Below the pieces are notes generated by a model. That model was not told the DNA's origin and made no database searches. It worked only from the letters and a program-made list of their open reading frames with translations. The position numbers and the translations under genes are program-made. A stretch of DNA of 54,408 nucleotides, taken from Planctomycetota bacterium (GTDB taxonomy: Bacteria; Planctomycetota; Planctomycetia; Pirellulales; Lacipirellulaceae). Numbering within the stretch: position 1 is the first letter of the stretch; every line of letters begins with the position of its first letter. The stretch covers positions 144,697 to 199,104 of the forward strand of contig JAKOXH010000031.1 of NCBI GenBank assembly GCA_029781135.1, in the 5' to 3' direction. This document shows positions 52,233 through 54,408 of this stretch, one piece after another.

Positions 52233-54200
52233 ATGAAGGCGACACGACAAGTTGTTTCGCGACCGGTTTTTCCCATTGCGGCTTTAATGGCCGTATTTTA
52301 CTATAGTGTAAGTGCTGGGGGCGAAGCAGGCTCGAAACTGGAGCGTTTGAAGTTCAACAATCCTGGGTTGGTCGTTGATCTGGGCGTTGGACTGTGGGCT
52401 TGGCCGATGCCCATGGATTACGACGGCGACGGGGATTTGGACCTCGTCGTATCTTGCCCCGATGTGCCATCCAACGGCACGTACTTCTTTGAAAACCCGG
52501 GCGGCGGCAAGCTGCCGGTGTTTCGGCCAGGTGTGCGCATCGAACGTGGGCTGACCAACGTGCAGGTGTCGTGCTTGAGCAAGACGCCACGTGTACTTGC
52601 GCCGGGCGTTGAATTTCGCGACTTCATTAGAAATGGGTATGCGCACAAGCACGACCTTTCGATACCGGCGGATTTTCATGTGGGCAAACTGCGGGCAAAT
52701 CAATGGCGGTATGTGGATTTCGATGGCGACGGCGTGCTCGACCTTGTAATTGGCGTCGAAGACTGGAAAGGCTACGGCTGGGATAACGCCTTCAATGAGC
52801 GGGGAGAGTGGACGCACGAGCCGCTGCATGGGTACGTGTATTTGGCTCGCAACGAGGGCACGAATGATCGGCCGAGATATGCAGCTCCGGAGAAGCTTTT
52901 GGCAGGTGGCAAGGCGATTGATGTTTTCGGCATGCCGTCGCCGAATTTGGCGGATTTCGACGGCGATGGCGACCTCGACTTGCTATGCGGCGAATTCATC
53001 GATCGATTCATGTACTTTGAAAATCAGGGCACACGGCAAAAGCCGGTTTATGCGGCGGGGCGATTCTTGGTCGGCGAGAACGGACTATTACGGGTGCCGC
53101 TGTACATGCCGGTGACGACGGCGATCGACTGGGATGGCGACGGCGATGTGGATCTTGTGGTTGGCCAAGAGGATGGCCGCGTGATGCTGTTCGAGCACAC
53201 CGGAAAAGTAATCGACGGTCTGCCGCGATTTGCCGAGCCGAAGTTCTTTCAGCAGGAAGCCGATAATTTGAAATTCGGCGCCCTGGCAACGCCGGCGAGC
53301 TTTGATTGGGACGGCGACGGCGACGAGGATTTAATTTGCGGCAACACGGCCGGGGAAATCGGCTTCCTTGAGAATCTGGATGGTGGGTGTCCGCCGAAAT
53401 GGGCGAAGCCGCGACTGTTGGAAGCGGATGGTAAAGTGGTGCGCATTCAAGCGGGGCCGAACGGCTCGATTCAGGGGCCGTGCGAGGCCAAGTGGGGTTA
53501 CACGTCGCCATGCGTTGCCGATTGGGACCAAGACGGGCTACCCGACATCATCGTGAACACGATTTGGGGACGTGTGCTGTGGTACCAGAACATCGGCACG
53601 CGGCAGCGACCCGCGTTGGCGGCCGCGCAGCCAATTGAAGTTGAATGGGGCGGCTCGGTGCCAAAGCCCGCGTGGAACTGGTGGACTCCACGGGGCACGG
53701 AATTGGTCGTGCAGTGGCGGACAACGCCGCAGGTTCTCGATTGGAACGGCGACGGGCTAATCGACCTTGTGATGATCGACCACGAAGGTTTTTTGGCGTT
53801 ATTCGCGAGAATGCGTGATGCGGCGGGAAAGCTAAGGGTGAAGCCGCCGCAGCGGGTGTTCGTGGATTCGGCCGGTCGGCCGCTGCAATTGGCGACCCGC
53901 ACTGCCGGGGGCAGTGGACGCCGCAAATTCTGGTTCGCCGACTGGAACGGCGACGGACTACGGGACTTGATTCTTGACGGTCAAAATGCGGAGTTCTTCC
54001 GCGGGAGCATTAACAAGTCGGCGGCGTATTGCTTCAACAATGAGGGTGCCGTGGATGCCTTGAAATTGGCTGGCCATTCGACGAGCCCCACCGTTGTGGA
54101 TTGGAATCGGGACGGTGTTCCCGACCTGGTCATCGGCGCGGAGGATGGGCGATTCTATTATCTGGAGAATGCGAGAAAGAAGCCGACGACGCAGAATTGA
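52233..54200 (+). CDS. Secreted FG-GAP/VCBS-repeat protein
   Basis: 655 residues from ATG 52233. A signal peptide (PIAALMAVFYYSVSAGG) precedes a beta-propeller with at least nine calcium-loop motifs of the D-x-D-x-D-G form: DYDGDGDLDLV, DFDGDGVLDLV, DFDGDGDLDLL, DWDGDGDVDLV, DWDGDGDEDLI, DWDQDGLPDII, DWNGDGLIDLV, DWNGDGLRDLI, DWNRDGVPDLV. These proteins bind sugars, peptides or surfaces. No catalytic module is visible. It is the last complete gene. Confidence 0.92.
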   Translation: MKATRQVVSRPVFPIAALMAVFYYSVSAGGEAGSKLERLKFNNPGLVVDLGVGLWAWPMPMDYDGDGDLDLVVSCPDVPSNGTYFFENPGGGKLPVFRPGVRIERGLTNVQVSCLSKTPRVLAPGVEFRDFIRNGYAHKHDLSIPADFHVGKLRANQWRYVDFDGDGVLDLVIGVEDWKGYGWDNAFNERGEWTHEPLHGYVYLARNEGTNDRPRYAAPEKLLAGGKAIDVFGMPSPNLADFDGDGDLDLLCGEFIDRFMYFENQGTRQKPVYAAGRFLVGENGLLRVPLYMPVTTAIDWDGDGDVDLVVGQEDGRVMLFEHTGKVIDGLPRFAEPKFFQQEADNLKFGALATPASFDWDGDGDEDLICGNTAGEIGFLENLDGGCPPKWAKPRLLEADGKVVRIQAGPNGSIQGPCEAKWGYTSPCVADWDQDGLPDIIVNTIWGRVLWYQNIGTRQRPALAAAQPIEVEWGGSVPKPAWNWWTPRGTELVVQWRTTPQVLDWNGDGLIDLVMIDHEGFLALFARMRDAAGKLRVKPPQRVFVDSAGRPLQLATRTAGGSGRRKFWFADWNGDGLRDLILDGQNAEFFRGSINKSAAYCFNNEGAVDALKLAGHSTSPTVVDWNRDGVPDLVIGAEDGRFYYLENARKKPTTQN

Positions 54201-54210
54201 CGCAATACAC

Positions 54211-54408
54211 TAGTGCTTTGTCACAGCAGGATTTTGGGATCGACGGGATCGGCGATTTCCGGGTAAGACATGGGAGATTTGTCTCCGAACCAAGGAGGGT
54301 TCCCATGCGCAAGCTGTACGTGGTCCGGCTGACCGAGGAAGAACGTCATCGGTGCGAAGATGTCGTCGACAAGCTCAGCGGCACGAGCCAGAAGGTGAAG
54401 CGAGCGAA
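54211..54408 (+). mobile_element. Left end of an IS630-like insertion sequence, cut by window
   Basis: Begins after the FG-GAP gene with TAGTGCTTTGTCACAGCAGG; TA is the usual target of IS630/Tc1-type elements. It leads within 94 bp to the transposase start. The right end is outside. Confidence 0.6.
54305..54408 (+). CDS. IS630-family transposase N-terminus, 3' end cut by window
   Basis: ATG 54305 follows AAGGAGG (54292-54298). The visible 34 residues, starting MRKLYVVRLTEEERHR and with a helix-turn-helix-like KLSGTSQKVKRA, match the start of IS630-type transposases (RLTxEER...LxxLxxxG...RKxxRA). The DDE domain is outside the window. Confidence 0.7.
   Translation, partial: MRKLYVVRLTEEERHRCEDVVDKLSGTSQKVKRA

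Overview
The window looks like a stretch of chromosome from a planctomycete, most likely of the Pirellulales type. The signs are an FGE-type sulfatase, a DUF1559 pilin-like protein, two DUF1080 proteins, a ThuA-domain protein, a PVC-type CxxCH cytochrome fused to a dehydrogenase-like domain, a DUF6655 lipoprotein, a membrane-anchored Ser/Thr kinase, a metal-type KdsA, and many secreted proteins of unknown function. No rRNA, tRNA or CRISPR array was found. The assignment rests on gene content, not on a marker gene.

Layout. 0-10 kb: PfkB-type sugar kinase (cut by the left edge), four-helix-bundle protein, ThpR, secreted HExxH protease, methyltransferase-like protein, six-TM Ser/Thr kinase, sulfotransferase, an overlapping small-ORF/nucleotidyltransferase pair and a sulfatase. 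10-15.4 kb: leuC-leuD, a TPR-like protein, a DUF1080 protein, a PSP1-domain protein and bioB. 16-26.5 kb: envelope proteins (DUF11-repeat protein, DUF6655 lipoprotein, lipase-like lipoprotein, DUF1559 protein, EF-hand lipoprotein) with two csrA genes. 26.7-35.2 kb: hemerythrin-like protein, arfB overlapping a TIM-barrel isomerase gene, a LuxR-type response regulator followed by a multi-hairpin region, a lipid-kinase-like protein, and kdsA overlapping a transglutaminase-like lipoprotein gene. 35.8-42.4 kb: a large secreted enzyme-like protein, a three-gene B12/radical-SAM operon between perfect 77-bp direct repeats, a ThuA protein and a low-molecular-weight phosphatase. 43-54.2 kb: a run of mostly same-strand genes that reads as a catabolic set (CoA-binding protein, PIG-L deacetylase, GlcN6P-isomerase-like protein, DUF1080, neutral-ceramidase-like protein, PVC cytochrome, secreted Gly/Ser protein, FG-GAP/VCBS protein). 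The window ends inside an IS630-like transposase gene.

The intergenic DNA is unusually rich in short repeats. Family A is a ~140-bp palindromic element with terminal inverted repeats (three copies); one copy sits inside a family B element and an uninterrupted version of that site lies at 37.9 kb. Family B is a ~90-bp palindrome (three full copies, one partial). Family C is a ~100-150-bp element built on GGTGGCATGC/GCATGCCACC ends (four sites). A 155-bp element at 42.4 kb has 15-bp inverted ends and 11-bp flanking direct repeats and lies against a stop codon. Several of these insertions touch gene ends or starts.

The least explained items are the radical-SAM/membrane-protein operon inside its direct-repeat frame, the 150-bp region of competing hairpins behind the response regulator, and the nested miniature elements. 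Functions given for families are established knowledge; pathway links between neighbours are inference.
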